A stretch of 64,000 nucleotides of DNA. It comes from Aeromonas veronii. Lineage in GTDB: Bacteria > Pseudomonadota > Gammaproteobacteria > Enterobacterales > Aeromonadaceae. Position numbers and translations under genes: made by a program. The DNA lies in contig CP101033.1 in assembly GCA_041319085.1 (NCBI GenBank), positions 2,754,501 to 2,818,500 on the forward strand, written 5' to 3'. The first letter of the stretch is position 1, and the number at the start of each line of letters is the position of its first letter. Below the pieces are notes generated by a model. The model ran no database searches. It saw only the letters and a list, made by a program, of their open reading frames with translations, and had not been told where the DNA came from. Positions 41,976-50,722 of this stretch are shown here, piece by piece.

Positions 41976-42150
41976 TATTTTCTCCAGGATCGGGAGTAAG
42001 GAGTCAATAGTGGCATAACATGCTATCGCCTCACGCGGCTTTCTCGCCAAAATGAGAGCTGGCTAACTGCATGGCGCCCGGTTTTGTGAGTCGCATCAAG
42101 CTGGAGCCGGCGCACAATGGCTCACTCCTCAACGCTTGCAACAAACAGGC

Positions 42151-42196
42151 AAAAAAACGGGCCCGCTGTTCGTTGAACACGACAGCGGGCCCGTTT
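42151..42196 (-). terminator. Terminator of the MaoC-like gene
   Basis: A 15-bp stem AAACGGGCCCGCTGT and its complement are followed on the minus strand by a run of T (TTTTTTTGCC), 24 bp past the stop. Confidence 0.9.
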
Positions 42197-42220
42197 CACC
42201 ATTCATGCCGGTGAGGGGGC

Positions 42221-42946
42221 TCAGAAGTAGATGCGGGTCACTGACTCGATGACGCAACCCGGGCGACGGATCCCTTCGATCTCCACCTTGATCTCTTTGA
42301 GCAGCTCCAGCCCGCCCTTGATGGGGGTGACCCGGGCCAGCTTGGTGCGGGCGCGGATGTTGCTGTCCACCTTGATGGGGTACGGGAAACGCACCTGATC
42401 CAGCCCGAAGTTCACCACCATGCGGGCGGTCGGGAACTCGGGGGTGGCCTCATCGACCGAGCCGGTCAACTGCGGCAGCAGCGCCAGCGTCAGAAAACCG
42501 TGCGCGATGGTGGTCTTGAAGGGCGACTCGGCAGCTGCGCGCTCCGGATTGGTGTGGATCCACTGGTGATCCCCGGTCACCGCCGCAAACTGATCGATCA
42601 TCTGTTGGCTGACATGGAGCCACTCGCCGACATGGGTCTCTTCACCGATGCGGGCCTGCAGGGTGGCATAGAGCTCGGCCGCCTCGGCATCCAGCTCCAC
42701 CGCAGGTTCCTGAGCCGCGACAGGCTGACCGTTGGCCACCTGTGTCGCGGTTGCTGCATCCTGTTGCTGCTCGCTCTGGGACTCGGCTTGCAAGTCCAGC
42801 ACACGCCCCAGCAAAGGATGAAGATGTGCCTTTTGCTGAAACTCACGCCAGTAGTCGCGGATCGCTGGAGAGAGCCAATCCTTGAGCTCAAAGGGGTGCT
42901 GCGCCAGAATTTCGCGCTTGCGCTTCAGAAAATCGACAACTTTCAT
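42221..42946 (-). CDS. MaoC-type (R)-enoyl-CoA hydratase/dehydratase family protein
   Basis: This 241-residue protein has a variable helical N-terminal region (residues 1-95, glutamine/alanine-rich around 55-85) and a C-terminal MaoC hot-dog domain (about 100-241). The catalytic motif is intact: DQFAAVTGDHQWIHTNPERA with the D/H pair, then AHGFLTLALLPQL. Such proteins hydrate trans-2-enoyl-CoA, as in PhaJ or NodN-like proteins. The N-terminal part (DWLSPAIRDYWREFQQKAHL) is seen in phasin-neighbouring homologues. No polyester synthesis genes are in the window, so the physiological role is open. Confidence 0.85.
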   Translation of the reverse strand: MKVVDFLKRKREILAQHPFELKDWLSPAIRDYWREFQQKAHLHPLLGRVLDLQAESQSEQQQDAATATQVANGQPVAAQEPAVELDAEAAELYATLQARIGEETHVGEWLHVSQQMIDQFAAVTGDHQWIHTNPERAAAESPFKTTIAHGFLTLALLPQLTGSVDEATPEFPTARMVVNFGLDQVRFPYPIKVDSNIRARTKLARVTPIKGGLELLKEIKVEIEGIRRPGCVIESVTRIYF

Positions 42947-43154
42947 CTACCGATCCCTATTTGATTCAATGTCTGTAAAGAGGTCTAACCAGTCCTATTT
43001 TATTAAAGTTTCAGCTGTAAGTGCAAAAAATTCTCAGCGTACAGTTGTACCAGGTCAGAAGTTACTACTTACACCATGTAACCAGCACGATCTGCCAAAG
43101 AAGAAATAATTGCCAGTGATGCAGTCAGCAGGGGGAATTAACAGGGTTCATCAT

Positions 43155-43178
43155 GAAAAAAGGCCCTCGTCGGGCCTT
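43155..43178 (-). terminator. Terminator of rlmF
   Basis: AAGGCCC / GGGCCTT stem with a short loop, then TTTTTC on the minus strand, 12 bp past the rlmF stop. Confidence 0.75.
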
Positions 43179-43189
43179 GTGATGGGGGG

Positions 43190-44161
43190 TCAGCGTACGC
43201 TCGACCAGCCGTTATGTAATTCCTCTTCATTCAGAAAGGTCCAGGCCAGGATCCGACTCACCTTGTTGCCCTGCGCCATGTCGATCACCCGAACCTGACG
43301 GGCACCCACCCGGCTCAATGCCTTTTTCGCCCCCGGCAAGTTCTCTTTTTTCGACACCAGCGAACTGAACCAGAGGCACTGAGTGGCAAACTCCTTGCTC
43401 TGGGCAATCATGTTGGCCAGAAACGCCGTCTCGCCCCCTTCGCACCAGAGCTCGGCCTTCTGACCGCCGAAGTTGAGCACAGGGGTGCCTGTCACCTCCT
43501 TGCCCAGATTGCGCAGCTTGCGCTCCGTCCCCTTGCTCGCCTCTTCCAGCGATGCATGGAACGGCGGATTACACAGCGTCAGGGCAAAGCGCTCCTTCGG
43601 CCCAATGATGCCGCGAAACACATGGTTGGGGTTGCCCTGCAGGCGGCACTCAATCTGATTGCCGAGCCCATTGCTCTTGGCCAGCAGGGTGGCCGCCTTG
43701 ACCGAGACCGGATCGATATCCGATCCCACAAAACGCCAGCCATATTCGCGGCAGCCAAGCAGCGGATAGATGCCGTTTGCCCCCACCCCGATATCCAGCA
43801 CCCTCACCCCCTTGCCGGTAGGAAGCTGGCCTGCACTCTCGGCCAGCAGGTCGGCCACCCGATGCAGGTAGTCCACCCGTCCCGGAATGGGAGGGCAGAG
43901 GTAACCGGCAGGCAAGTCCCAGTGGGCAATCCCGTAGTGATGGGCCAGCAAGGCGCGATTGAGGGTCTTAACCGCATCGGGATTGGCAAAATCGATAGTG
44001 CGGGTGCCGTAGTCATTGATAAAGACGTGGGCAGTCAACTCGGGCGTTCGCAGGCAGAGCGCCTCAAAGTCGTAACCCGCCTGATGGCGATTACGGGAGT
44101 GAAGTCCGGATTTACAGTCGCCCGACGTGGGGCCACCGGCTGATGGGGTGCGGGGTTTCAT
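43190..44161 (-). CDS. rlmF: 23S rRNA m6A1618 methyltransferase RlmF
   Basis: This 323-residue SAM-dependent methyltransferase (YbiN family) modifies A1618 of 23S rRNA. The SAM-binding motif is [18 protein letters not shown] (about residue 118-135). The adenine-N6 catalytic motif NPPFHAS lies near residue 200. The N-terminal [20 protein letters not shown] is family-specific. Its first 25 residues are rich in polar residues and could be partly untranslated if a later start is used. Single gene with its own terminator. Confidence 0.94.
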   Translation of the reverse strand: MKPRTPSAGGPTSGDCKSGLHSRNRHQAGYDFEALCLRTPELTAHVFINDYGTRTIDFANPDAVKTLNRALLAHHYGIAHWDLPAGYLCPPIPGRVDYLHRVADLLAESAGQLPTGKGVRVLDIGVGANGIYPLLGCREYGWRFVGSDIDPVSVKAATLLAKSNGLGNQIECRLQGNPNHVFRGIIGPKERFALTLCNPPFHASLEEASKGTERKLRNLGKEVTGTPVLNFGGQKAELWCEGGETAFLANMIAQSKEFATQCLWFSSLVSKKENLPGAKKALSRVGARQVRVIDMAQGNKVSRILAWTFLNEEELHNGWSSVR

Positions 44162-44230
44162 GCTGAGCCTGCCGAAGAAAACGGGCCCACACTATAGTGA
44201 TTTGATTCGGGAAAGTCTAAACGATGGCAT

Positions 44231-44256
44231 AAAAAACCGGGCTATCGAGCCCGGTT
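44231..44256 (-). terminator. Terminator of the NlpC/P60 lipoprotein gene
   Basis: AACCGGGCT / AGCCCGGTT stem with an ATCG loop, followed by TTTTTATG on the minus strand. Confidence 0.85.
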
Positions 44257-44308
44257 CAAGTGAGGTTGGAAAAACAGTCCGTACTGCGAGCCGTTTGTCC
44301 AGCCTGAC

Positions 44309-44809
44309 TCAGATGTCGATCCGGCGAGCTTGCCAGAACTTGCTGCGCCAGTATTGGCTGTCCAGCTTGGAGCGAGTCACACCGGCACTGGTTGAGGCAT
44401 GGATAAATTCGCCATTGCCGACATAGATACCCACGTGGTTGAGACGACGATTGATTTTGAAGAAGACCAGATCACCTTCGACCAGATCCTGCTTCGAAAC
44501 GCGCGTCCCTTCGTGGACTTGGGAGCGAGTATCACGGGGTAATTCGACACCAACGGCATTGCGGAACACTTCACGAGCAAAAGCGGAACAATCGATACCG
44601 CGCTGGCTGCTGCCACCCATCCGGTACGGAACACCACGCCACTCTTTATATACGGTCAGAATTTCATTCACATCGGGTGTCTGGGAAGCTTCCGGTTCGA
44701 TGACAGGTTCAACCATGGAAACTTCGATCTTGCTCACGACCTCGGGTTGGGGTGCCGAGGCACAACCCACCATTCCGAGCGCGACCAGCAGTAGCATCAG
44801 GTGGCGCAA
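44309..44809 (-). CDS. NlpC/P60-family lipoprotein (MepS/NlpC-like murein endopeptidase)
   Basis: This 166-residue outer-membrane-type lipoprotein has a short signal peptide and lipobox LGMVGC (C16), a linker of about 35 residues and an NlpC/P60 cysteine-peptidase domain. The catalytic triad is visible: C74 in RGIDCSAFAREVF, H125 in RRLNHVGIYVG and H137 in GEFIHAST. Related proteins (NlpC, MepS/Spr) cut peptide cross-links in peptidoglycan. MepS-like function is likely but NlpC itself is equally close by eye. It is monocistronic and divergent from the phosphopantetheinyl transferase gene. Confidence 0.9.
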   Translation of the reverse strand: MRHLMLLLVALGMVGCASAPQPEVVSKIEVSMVEPVIEPEASQTPDVNEILTVYKEWRGVPYRMGGSSQRGIDCSAFAREVFRNAVGVELPRDTRSQVHEGTRVSKQDLVEGDLVFFKINRRLNHVGIYVGNGEFIHASTSAGVTRSKLDSQYWRSKFWQARRIDI

Positions 44810-45072
44810 TCCTTTATCCCCGCTAAATAGTAAATTTTGTTAAAATATGGCCCCAAAGGGCAATTTATAAGGCAACAGCACCCGACTATATCCAAGAATT
44901 CTATCGAGGCAAGTGAAAATCCCTATCAAGCTCACATTTTTGCAAGAAAATGCACGGTTTTTCATAATTAATGTGATCATGACCAAACAATATACAATCG
45001 CAAAAAGAGCCATGGGGCTTATAGATAACTGGCTTTTATCCCTGCTTCAGCACCTTTTTTAAGTGAAAAACG
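44810..45072. other. AT-rich divergent promoter region
   Basis: This 263-bp AT-rich gap lies between the NlpC/P60 gene and the phosphopantetheinyl transferase gene. It should carry both promoters. No specific operator stands out. Confidence 0.4.
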
Positions 45073-45795
45073 ATGATCGCAACCGATCTTTTTTTGTTAA
45101 ATCCGGCAAGCATCTGCCAGGAAAAGCTCATTAAACTGCCTGAATTGTTATCTACCGATGAGCTACATATCTGGCACACCATGATCCACCCCGGGCGGCG
45201 TCAGGAGTACCTGGTGAGCCGCGCCCTGCTGCGCCAGCAACTGGCAGAGCGGCTGCAGCAACCCACCGCCAACTTGCAATTTTGCAACGGCCCCCACGGC
45301 AAGCCCCGAATACACGATGACGGCTGGCAGTTCAATCTAAGCCACAGTGGCGACTGGCTGGTGCTCGCTCTTTGTCCACAAGGGCCGCTGGGGGTGGATA
45401 TCGAACTGGGCAAACGGCGGCATCATCCCCTCCCCCTGGCCCGCCGATTTTATGCACAGAGTGAATATGAGTGGCTCTGCACGCTGTCCGCTCAAGAGCA
45501 GGAGCGGGCCTTCTACCGGCTCTGGTCACGCAAGGAGGCGGTGTTGAAAGCCCACGGCGGTGGCATAGCCGCCGGGCTCGAGAAGGTGCGCTTTGTTCCG
45601 GAGCAAGGGTGGCGACTCGACAACCAGCTCGATGATACCCCTTATCAGGTCCAGGATTGGCCCTTTGGCAGCGGCTGGCTCAGCCTTGCCGCTGCAGAAA
45701 CGCCAGTGAATCTTTACCGGTTGGATGAGCGCTTGAATTGCCACGCCATCAACCCCATGTTAATCCAAACACTTGCTGAAGAGTCCAACCCATGA
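45073..45795 (+). CDS. Sfp-type 4'-phosphopantetheinyl transferase
   Basis: This 240-residue two-lobed enzyme transfers the phosphopantetheine arm of CoA to carrier proteins. The signature motifs are GPHGKPRI, FNLSHSGDWLVLAL, the magnesium-binding GVDIEL and FYRLWSRKEAVLKAHGGG. It is Sfp/AcpT-sized, larger than AcpS. Its target is not in the window: no NRPS, PKS or extra carrier protein is near. Its stop overlaps the start of the next gene (ATGA at 45792-45795), so the two are translationally coupled. Confidence 0.9.
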   Translation: MIATDLFLLNPASICQEKLIKLPELLSTDELHIWHTMIHPGRRQEYLVSRALLRQQLAERLQQPTANLQFCNGPHGKPRIHDDGWQFNLSHSGDWLVLALCPQGPLGVDIELGKRRHHPLPLARRFYAQSEYEWLCTLSAQEQERAFYRLWSRKEAVLKAHGGGIAAGLEKVRFVPEQGWRLDNQLDDTPYQVQDWPFGSGWLSLAAAETPVNLYRLDERLNCHAINPMLIQTLAEESNP

Positions 45796-46640
45796 TCGTC
45801 GACATTACTCCCCAGAATTTTCACGCTGAACTTATCGATGCGTCGATGAAAAAGCCGGTTGTCATCTATTTCCATGCTCCGCAGATGCCGGAGTGTCAGG
45901 GGATGACACCGTTGATCGAATCACTGGTTGGGCCCGCCAATGAGCAGGTCACCCTGGCCAAGGTGGATATGAACGATCCCCAGTTGCAGCCGCTGGCCAG
46001 CCAGCTCGGCCTGCGCGCCCTACCGGCGCTGGTGCTTTTCCATCAGGGGCGCCCTGACGAACAGGGGATCCTAGAAGGGCCGCAAGATGAAGCCACCCTG
46101 CGCCAGTATTTCGCCGCCTTCGCCCCCAAAGAAGAGGAAGAGCTGCTGGCCAAGGGACAACAGGCACTGGCTGACGAGCAGCCCAGCATCGCCTATGCCC
46201 ATCTGACCAAGGCGCACCAGCTGGCCCCTGAGCGTCACGACATCAGCCTGTGGCTCATTCAGGCCGCGCTCGACCTCAATTTGCTGGATGAAGCCCAGGA
46301 GCGCCTCGGCACTGTCCCGATGGTGGCGCAAGATGGTCACTTCCATAGCCTGAGCTCACGGCTCGCGCTGGCCCTGCAAGCGGCAGACAGCCCGGAGTTG
46401 CGTGCGCTGGAAGCCCGCTATGCAGCACAACCCGATGATTTTGTCCTCACTCAGGAGCTGGCGGTGCAATACAATCAGGCTGGCCGTCAGGAAGAGGCGT
46501 TGGGACTGCTGCTGGAGATCCTCAAGCGGGATTTGGCATTCGGCGATGCCAGAAAGACCTATCTCGACATTCTGGCGACCATGGGCAGCACACCGGCGGC
46601 GCAGAGCTACCGTCGCAAGCTCTATAGTCTGCTCTATTGA
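45792..46640 (+). CDS. CnoX/YbbN-like thioredoxin-fold and TPR protein
   Basis: This 282-residue protein has an N-terminal thioredoxin-fold domain (about 1-108) and C-terminal tetratricopeptide-like helices (about 118-282; for example PSIAYAHLTKAHQLAPERHD and ALGLLLEILKRDLAFGDARK). E. coli CnoX (YbbN) is a chlorine-stress chaperone working with GroEL. The active-site region reads FHAPQMPECQGM: the first cysteine of CxxC is gone and one remains, similar in spirit to the degenerate site of E. coli CnoX. It overlaps the transferase gene by 4 bp. Confidence 0.87.
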   Translation: MIVDITPQNFHAELIDASMKKPVVIYFHAPQMPECQGMTPLIESLVGPANEQVTLAKVDMNDPQLQPLASQLGLRALPALVLFHQGRPDEQGILEGPQDEATLRQYFAAFAPKEEEELLAKGQQALADEQPSIAYAHLTKAHQLAPERHDISLWLIQAALDLNLLDEAQERLGTVPMVAQDGHFHSLSSRLALALQAADSPELRALEARYAAQPDDFVLTQELAVQYNQAGRQEEALGLLLEILKRDLAFGDARKTYLDILATMGSTPAAQSYRRKLYSLLY

Positions 46641-46754
46641 TCCGATTCGAACTGGCGAGTCATGGTGGGGGAGTGCCGGGAGACCGGCATGACCTCATGG
46701 GTCAAGTACGAAGAGCGTGCAGTAGGAATAATGTTGAAACCGTGAATTTCAGGC

Positions 46755-46787
46755 AAAAAAAAATGGCGCATAACTGCGCCATTTTTT
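46755..46787 (-). terminator. Terminator of lpp
   Basis: AAATGGCGCA / TGCGCCATTT stem with a GTTA loop, then a long T run on the minus strand, 8 bp past the lpp stop. This is typical for a very highly expressed lipoprotein gene. Confidence 0.92.
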
Positions 46788-46795
46788 CGCATGGA

Positions 46796-47038
46796 TTACT
46801 TCTTGTAAGAAGTAGCCATGTTGTCGATGCGCTGGTTAGCACGCATAGCTTCTTGCTTGGCTTCGGCAACATCAGCAGCAATTTTGGACTGATCAGCACG
46901 AACTGCGCTAACATCTTGAGCCAGTTGGTCAACTTTGTTAGACAGATTCTGAACGGAAGTTTCCAGTTCGCTGGTGTTTGCACAACCGCCCAGCAGAGCG
47001 GACAGACCAACAACACCTACCAACAACAATTTTTTCAT
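46796..47038 (-). CDS. lpp: Major outer membrane (Braun-type) lipoprotein
   Basis: This 80-residue lipoprotein has a signal peptide MKKLLLVGVVGLSALLGGC with the lipidated cysteine at 19. The mature helix forms a trimeric coiled coil (LETSVQNLSNKVDQLAQDVS), and the C-terminal lysine (SYKK) can be linked to peptidoglycan. The length is close to E. coli Lpp (78). GGGAGCT precedes the ATG. It is monocistronic with a strong terminator. A CATAAT -10 box lies about 45 bp upstream of the start, preceded by a T tract. Confidence 0.95.
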   Translation of the reverse strand: MKKLLLVGVVGLSALLGGCANTSELETSVQNLSNKVDQLAQDVSAVRADQSKIAADVAEAKQEAMRANQRIDNMATSYKK

Positions 47039-47263
47039 TTTTAAAGCTCCCTTGAACTCGCCAGACGTTTAGCAAGCGGCGTGATTATGGCACAAAAAAA
47101 ACCTACTTTGCATAGCCCCCACCACAGATAAATGTATTAAAACCCTCATTTTTTTTTGAATGAACAGTTTTTGTTCAGATCCGTCTAAAAAATGAGTGCC
47201 GAGTGGTAAGGGCACGAACAAAGGTTAACCAAAAATTTGCTTTTTTACAATTTCGTATGAGGC

Positions 47264-47917
47264 TCAGGCTGTACGTTCTGACAACAATTGGCGATATTGC
47301 ACCAGATCCTCGATGGTCAGCACCGGCATCCGGTGCTGGCGACCGAACGTAACCAGGTCTGGCAGACGAGCCATCGAACCATCTAGTTTGGTCAGTTCAC
47401 ACAACACACCAAACGGTTTGAGACCGGCCAGTTGCATTAAATCGACCGTCGCTTCGGTATGACCACGACGGGTAAGCACCCCACCGGTTCGCGCACGCAG
47501 CGGGAAAACATGACCCGGGCGGTGCAGATCACCCGGTTTGGCGCCGTCGGCGATAGCTGCGCGGATGGTGGTGATACGATCTGCCGCCGAGACACCGGTC
47601 GTGACACCCTGCGCCGCTTCGATGGTCACGGTAAAGGCGGTCTGGTAGTGGCTGGTGTTGGCTTCCACCATCATGGGCAGTTCCAGCTGACGAACCCGCT
47701 CGTCGGGCAAGCAGAGACAGACGATGCCGGAGCACTCGCGGATCATCAACGCCATCTGTTCATTGGTCATGGACTGCGCGGCGAAAATGAGATCGCCCTC
47801 GTTCTCCCGATCTTCATCGTCGACCACCAACACGCCGCCTCCGGCACGCAAGGCCGTCAGAGCCGCTTCGACACGAGCAATGGGATCACCGAATTCACTG
47901 AGTAGAGACTGATTCAT
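47264..47917 (-). CDS. ribB: 3,4-dihydroxy-2-butanone 4-phosphate synthase
   Basis: This 217-residue enzyme makes the four-carbon precursor of riboflavin from ribulose 5-phosphate (the same length as E. coli RibB). Motifs: [20 protein letters not shown] with the acidic metal site, [14 protein letters not shown] and [12 protein letters not shown]. Unlike fused RibBA proteins it has no GTP cyclohydrolase II domain. The open frame continues upstream through the leader, but the ATG at 47917 gives the family start. An FMN riboswitch 110-260 nt upstream controls it. Confidence 0.97.
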   Translation of the reverse strand: MNQSLLSEFGDPIARVEAALTALRAGGGVLVVDDEDRENEGDLIFAAQSMTNEQMALMIRECSGIVCLCLPDERVRQLELPMMVEANTSHYQTAFTVTIEAAQGVTTGVSAADRITTIRAAIADGAKPGDLHRPGHVFPLRARTGGVLTRRGHTEATVDLMQLAGLKPFGVLCELTKLDGSMARLPDLVTFGRQHRMPVLTIEDLVQYRQLLSERTA

Positions 47918-48025
47918 GGTAAAACTCCTAAACAAGACAAGGACCAGAATCAGGGCATAGAAAGGCAGACAGAGATGGGTATGCAGCGGCCAGCCCACCA
48001 GGGCAAACGCGGCAATATCTGTCTT
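47918..48025 (-). promoter_or_regulatory. Expression platform between FMN aptamer and ribB
   Basis: This 108-nt segment between the aptamer and the ribB start contains short self-complementary runs, but no textbook terminator with a long U run. Control could be at translation initiation or through Rho, as known for E. coli ribB. I infer this only from the lack of a clear terminator. Confidence 0.4.
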
Positions 48026-48176
48026 ATCCTCTTTCATCCGGACTATCACCGTCGGCTCCGGCCTCTCACCGGATCTGCTGACCCCAACCCGGTAATCAGC
48101 CGGGTCGGGCGCTCGCGGGCTCCCCGAGTCAATCGGGATACCGCCGGTGGGGAATTGCACCCCGCCCTGAGAATAA
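48026..48176 (-). promoter_or_regulatory. FMN riboswitch (RFN element) of ribB
   Basis: Read on the minus strand the conserved blocks occur in order: TCTCAGGGCGGGGTG, ATTCCCCACCGGCGGTA, the variable arm with AGCCCGCGAGCG, GGTCAGCAGATCCGGTGAGA, GCCGGAGCCGACGGT and AGTCCGGATGAAAGAGGA. This is a complete FMN aptamer that lowers ribB expression when FMN is plentiful. Confidence 0.97.
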
Positions 48177-48428
48177 GCGCAGACAGCCTAAAGAAAAACG
48201 GTTGCAGATGCCAGCCAAAAACCCCCGCTAACTGAAAAGCGTTTCAACATTGCACTCAGGATCTCGATCTTCCACCTGCTCGCCAGCCCGAGAGGTCATG
48301 ACCGGCGAATTTCTTTATGGCGCGGATCGGTTTATGGCATAGTGCCCGAAACAAAAAAACAGGGCCCGAAAAGAGAGCCTGAACAACGCTGCCGGCGCAG
48401 ACAGCGGCACCAACACCACAAACGGAAA
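48177..48428. other. Divergent region between ribB leader and purU
   Basis: A 250-bp gap with the ribB and purU promoters. It contains TGAAAAGCGTTTCA at 48233-48246, a symmetrical TGAAA-N4-TTTCA pair of unknown meaning. No gene is supported here. Confidence 0.4.
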
Positions 48429-49274
48429 ATGACAGAGATGGAAAAGAAAATACTGCTCACGGATTGCCCGGATGCCAAAGGGCTCATCGCCAAGATCACC
48501 AACATCTGCTACAAGCACCAGCTCAATATCATCAAGAACGATGAGTTTGTGGATCACGAGAATGGCCGCTTCTTTATGCGCACCGAGCTCGAGGGGCGTT
48601 TCAACGACGAGACCCTGCTGGCGGATCTGGACGATGCGCTGCCCACCGGCTCCCAGCGTCATCTGGTCAAGGCGGGCAAGAAGCGCATCGTCATCCTGGT
48701 GACCAAGGAGACCCACTGCCTCGGCGATATTCTGATGAAAAACTACGCGGGCGCGCTGGATATGGACATCGTCGCGGTGATCGGCAACTACGACACCCTG
48801 GCCGAGCTCACCGGCAAGTTCAATATTCCGTTCCACACCGTCAGCCACGACGAGTTGAGCCGTACCGAACATGAAGAGCAGGTACGTGCCATCATCGACA
48901 GCTATGATCCTGACTATGTGATCCTGGCCAAGTACATGCGGGTGCTGACCCCGAGCTTCGTCGAAGCCTATCCACGCAAGATCCTCAATATTCACCACTC
49001 CTTCCTGCCCGCCTTCATCGGAGCCCGCCCCTACCGGCAGGCTTTTGACCGTGGGGTCAAGCTGATCGGGGCCACCGCCCACTTCGTCACCGACGATCTG
49101 GATGAAGGCCCCATCGTCGAGCAGGACGTGATCCACGTCGGCCACGCCTTCAGTGCGGACGACATGGCCAAGGCGGGCCGGGATGTGGAAAAATCTGTGC
49201 TGAGCCGCGCGCTGGAGCTGGTGCTGAACGAGCGGGTGTTCGTCTACGGTAACAAGACGGTAGTCTTCAAGTAA
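48429..49274 (+). CDS. purU: Formyltetrahydrofolate deformylase
   Basis: This 281-residue enzyme hydrolyses 10-formyl-THF to THF and formate, balancing the one-carbon pool and supplying formate to PurT. An N-terminal ACT domain (LLTDCPDAKGLIAKITNICY, residues about 8-90) precedes the formyltransferase-like domain with LNIHHSFLPAFIGARPY and ATAHFVTDDLDEGPI. The ATG at 48429 gives the usual length (E. coli 280); a second ATG three codons on is possible, and neither has a strong ribosome site. In E. coli glycine and methionine regulate the enzyme. Confidence 0.96.
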   Translation: MTEMEKKILLTDCPDAKGLIAKITNICYKHQLNIIKNDEFVDHENGRFFMRTELEGRFNDETLLADLDDALPTGSQRHLVKAGKKRIVILVTKETHCLGDILMKNYAGALDMDIVAVIGNYDTLAELTGKFNIPFHTVSHDELSRTEHEEQVRAIIDSYDPDYVILAKYMRVLTPSFVEAYPRKILNIHHSFLPAFIGARPYRQAFDRGVKLIGATAHFVTDDLDEGPIVEQDVIHVGHAFSADDMAKAGRDVEKSVLSRALELVLNERVFVYGNKTVVFK

Positions 49275-49305
49275 TCAGCCACCGCGGCACGTATGAACAC
49301 ACCAG

Positions 49306-49341
49306 AAACAACAACGGCTCCCGCGAGAGCCGTTGTTGTTT
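49306..49341. terminator. Bidirectional terminator between purU and ydgA
   Basis: A perfect 15-bp stem (AAACAACAACGGCTC and complement) with a 6-nt loop stands between the converging genes. The T tracts are interrupted by G on both sides. Confidence 0.7.
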
Positions 49342-49353
49342 CTACGCCATGCA

Positions 49354-50616
49354 TCAGAGCGGCAGATCGTTTACCGTCACGGCGCCCTTCTCCAGCTTCA
49401 GCTCGGAAGTCAGCGCTTGCTTGTAGGCCTTCAGATAGCCCATCAGGGTCAGCTGATCGAGCATGGGGGCCAGTTGCGGCACCGCCTTACCCAGCTGGTC
49501 GCTGAGGTTGGCATGCAGCACGCCGCTGAGGGCCTGCATCCCCGCCTCGCTGTTGAACAACTGCTCCAGCGAGGTAGAGGCCAGCTTTATGTCGCCTTTT
49601 ATGGCCACCGCCTCACCGTTGAGCTTGGCGCTGAGATCGGCCAGCTCCAGGGTCGCGCCACGTTTGAGCATCTTGTCCAGCGCCTGCTGGATGGCGGCAT
49701 CTTCAACCCCCTTGCCACCAGCGGCCTGCAGCCCCTGATACCCTTCCAGATCCAGACCGTTGAGGTTGAGCGCCAGCTTGCTGTCGGTAACCGCCAGCGT
49801 GTCAGTCTCGTTTTCCAAATCCAGCTTCGCAATCTTCACCTGATAGCTGCTGGAGAGAGTCTGGGCATCATCGCCGGTCAGCTGAGTCTCGGTGCTCATC
49901 CCCTGCAGGGCGACCTTGACGCTGTCAGGCAGTTGCACCGTGAGGGCCGCGAGGGTCATCGCGCTCTGTGGCGAGAGGAGCACACCGCTGATCTCGGCAA
50001 TGTCGGCACTCCCTTTCAGATCGGCCAACACCAGGTCCATCTTGCGCTGCTCTTCGTGGACCGTCATCCCCTGCCAGGTCATGGTGAGGTGTCCACTCCC
50101 CTCCAGATTGCCGTGAAACTCACCGCTAAGAGGCAGGAAGCTGAACTCGTCCAGCCCCTGTTTGACCTTGAATTCGTTGGCCCAGAAGCGGCTGCTGTTA
50201 CCCTGGGTCCAGAGGCTGGTGACCGACTCCAGACCGAGTTCCCACTGCTCCATGCCCAGTGCGGTAAAGACCGGCGCCAGAGTGCCATTATGGGTATCGA
50301 GCAGGAAGTGGCTCTTGATGTAAAGCGGCAGGATCTGGCTCTTGACCACCAGTTGCAGCTCGATGGGCTGACTGCCCTCCAGTTCGCTGTCGATAGCAGC
50401 CAGCTCCTGTGGCGACACCACGACCTTCAGGATCCCGTCACGGGTGAAGAGGTTGCTGCTACCTGGCTGCCACTGCATGTCGAGCCCGCTCTCTTTCTCC
50501 ACCCTGGCGATCTGCTCCGCCATGATGTTGTCGAAGCTGTTGCCCGTGTACCAGCACGCAGCCAGACCACCACCTACCAGTGCCGCACCCACGGCAAGGG
50601 CCACTATCTTTTTCAT
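49354..50616 (-). CDS. ydgA: YdgA family protein (DUF945)
   Basis: This 420-residue protein of the DUF945/YdgA family has an N-terminal membrane segment (MKKIVALAVGAALVGGGLAA) and a large, presumably periplasmic, repetitive beta-rich part. Many short patterns of the type LxxLxVxL are visible. The family is widespread in gammaproteobacteria; its function is not established, though AsmA-like lipid roles have been suggested for similar folds. The C-terminal end (YLKAYKQALTSELKLEKGAV) matches the family. Single gene, with clsA on the same strand upstream of it after a 106-bp gap. Confidence 0.88.
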   Translation of the reverse strand: MKKIVALAVGAALVGGGLAACWYTGNSFDNIMAEQIARVEKESGLDMQWQPGSSNLFTRDGILKVVVSPQELAAIDSELEGSQPIELQLVVKSQILPLYIKSHFLLDTHNGTLAPVFTALGMEQWELGLESVTSLWTQGNSSRFWANEFKVKQGLDEFSFLPLSGEFHGNLEGSGHLTMTWQGMTVHEEQRKMDLVLADLKGSADIAEISGVLLSPQSAMTLAALTVQLPDSVKVALQGMSTETQLTGDDAQTLSSSYQVKIAKLDLENETDTLAVTDSKLALNLNGLDLEGYQGLQAAGGKGVEDAAIQQALDKMLKRGATLELADLSAKLNGEAVAIKGDIKLASTSLEQLFNSEAGMQALSGVLHANLSDQLGKAVPQLAPMLDQLTLMGYLKAYKQALTSELKLEKGAVTVNDLPL

Positions 50617-50722
50617 ATATCCATGGTCTCCAGGGAGTTGTCACTGCACTCTACGGGGCGGACTCGGGGCGAGGCAAGCCCAATCAGATGGCGAACCCCC
50701 ATTCTTGCCGCTCGCCACCGCC

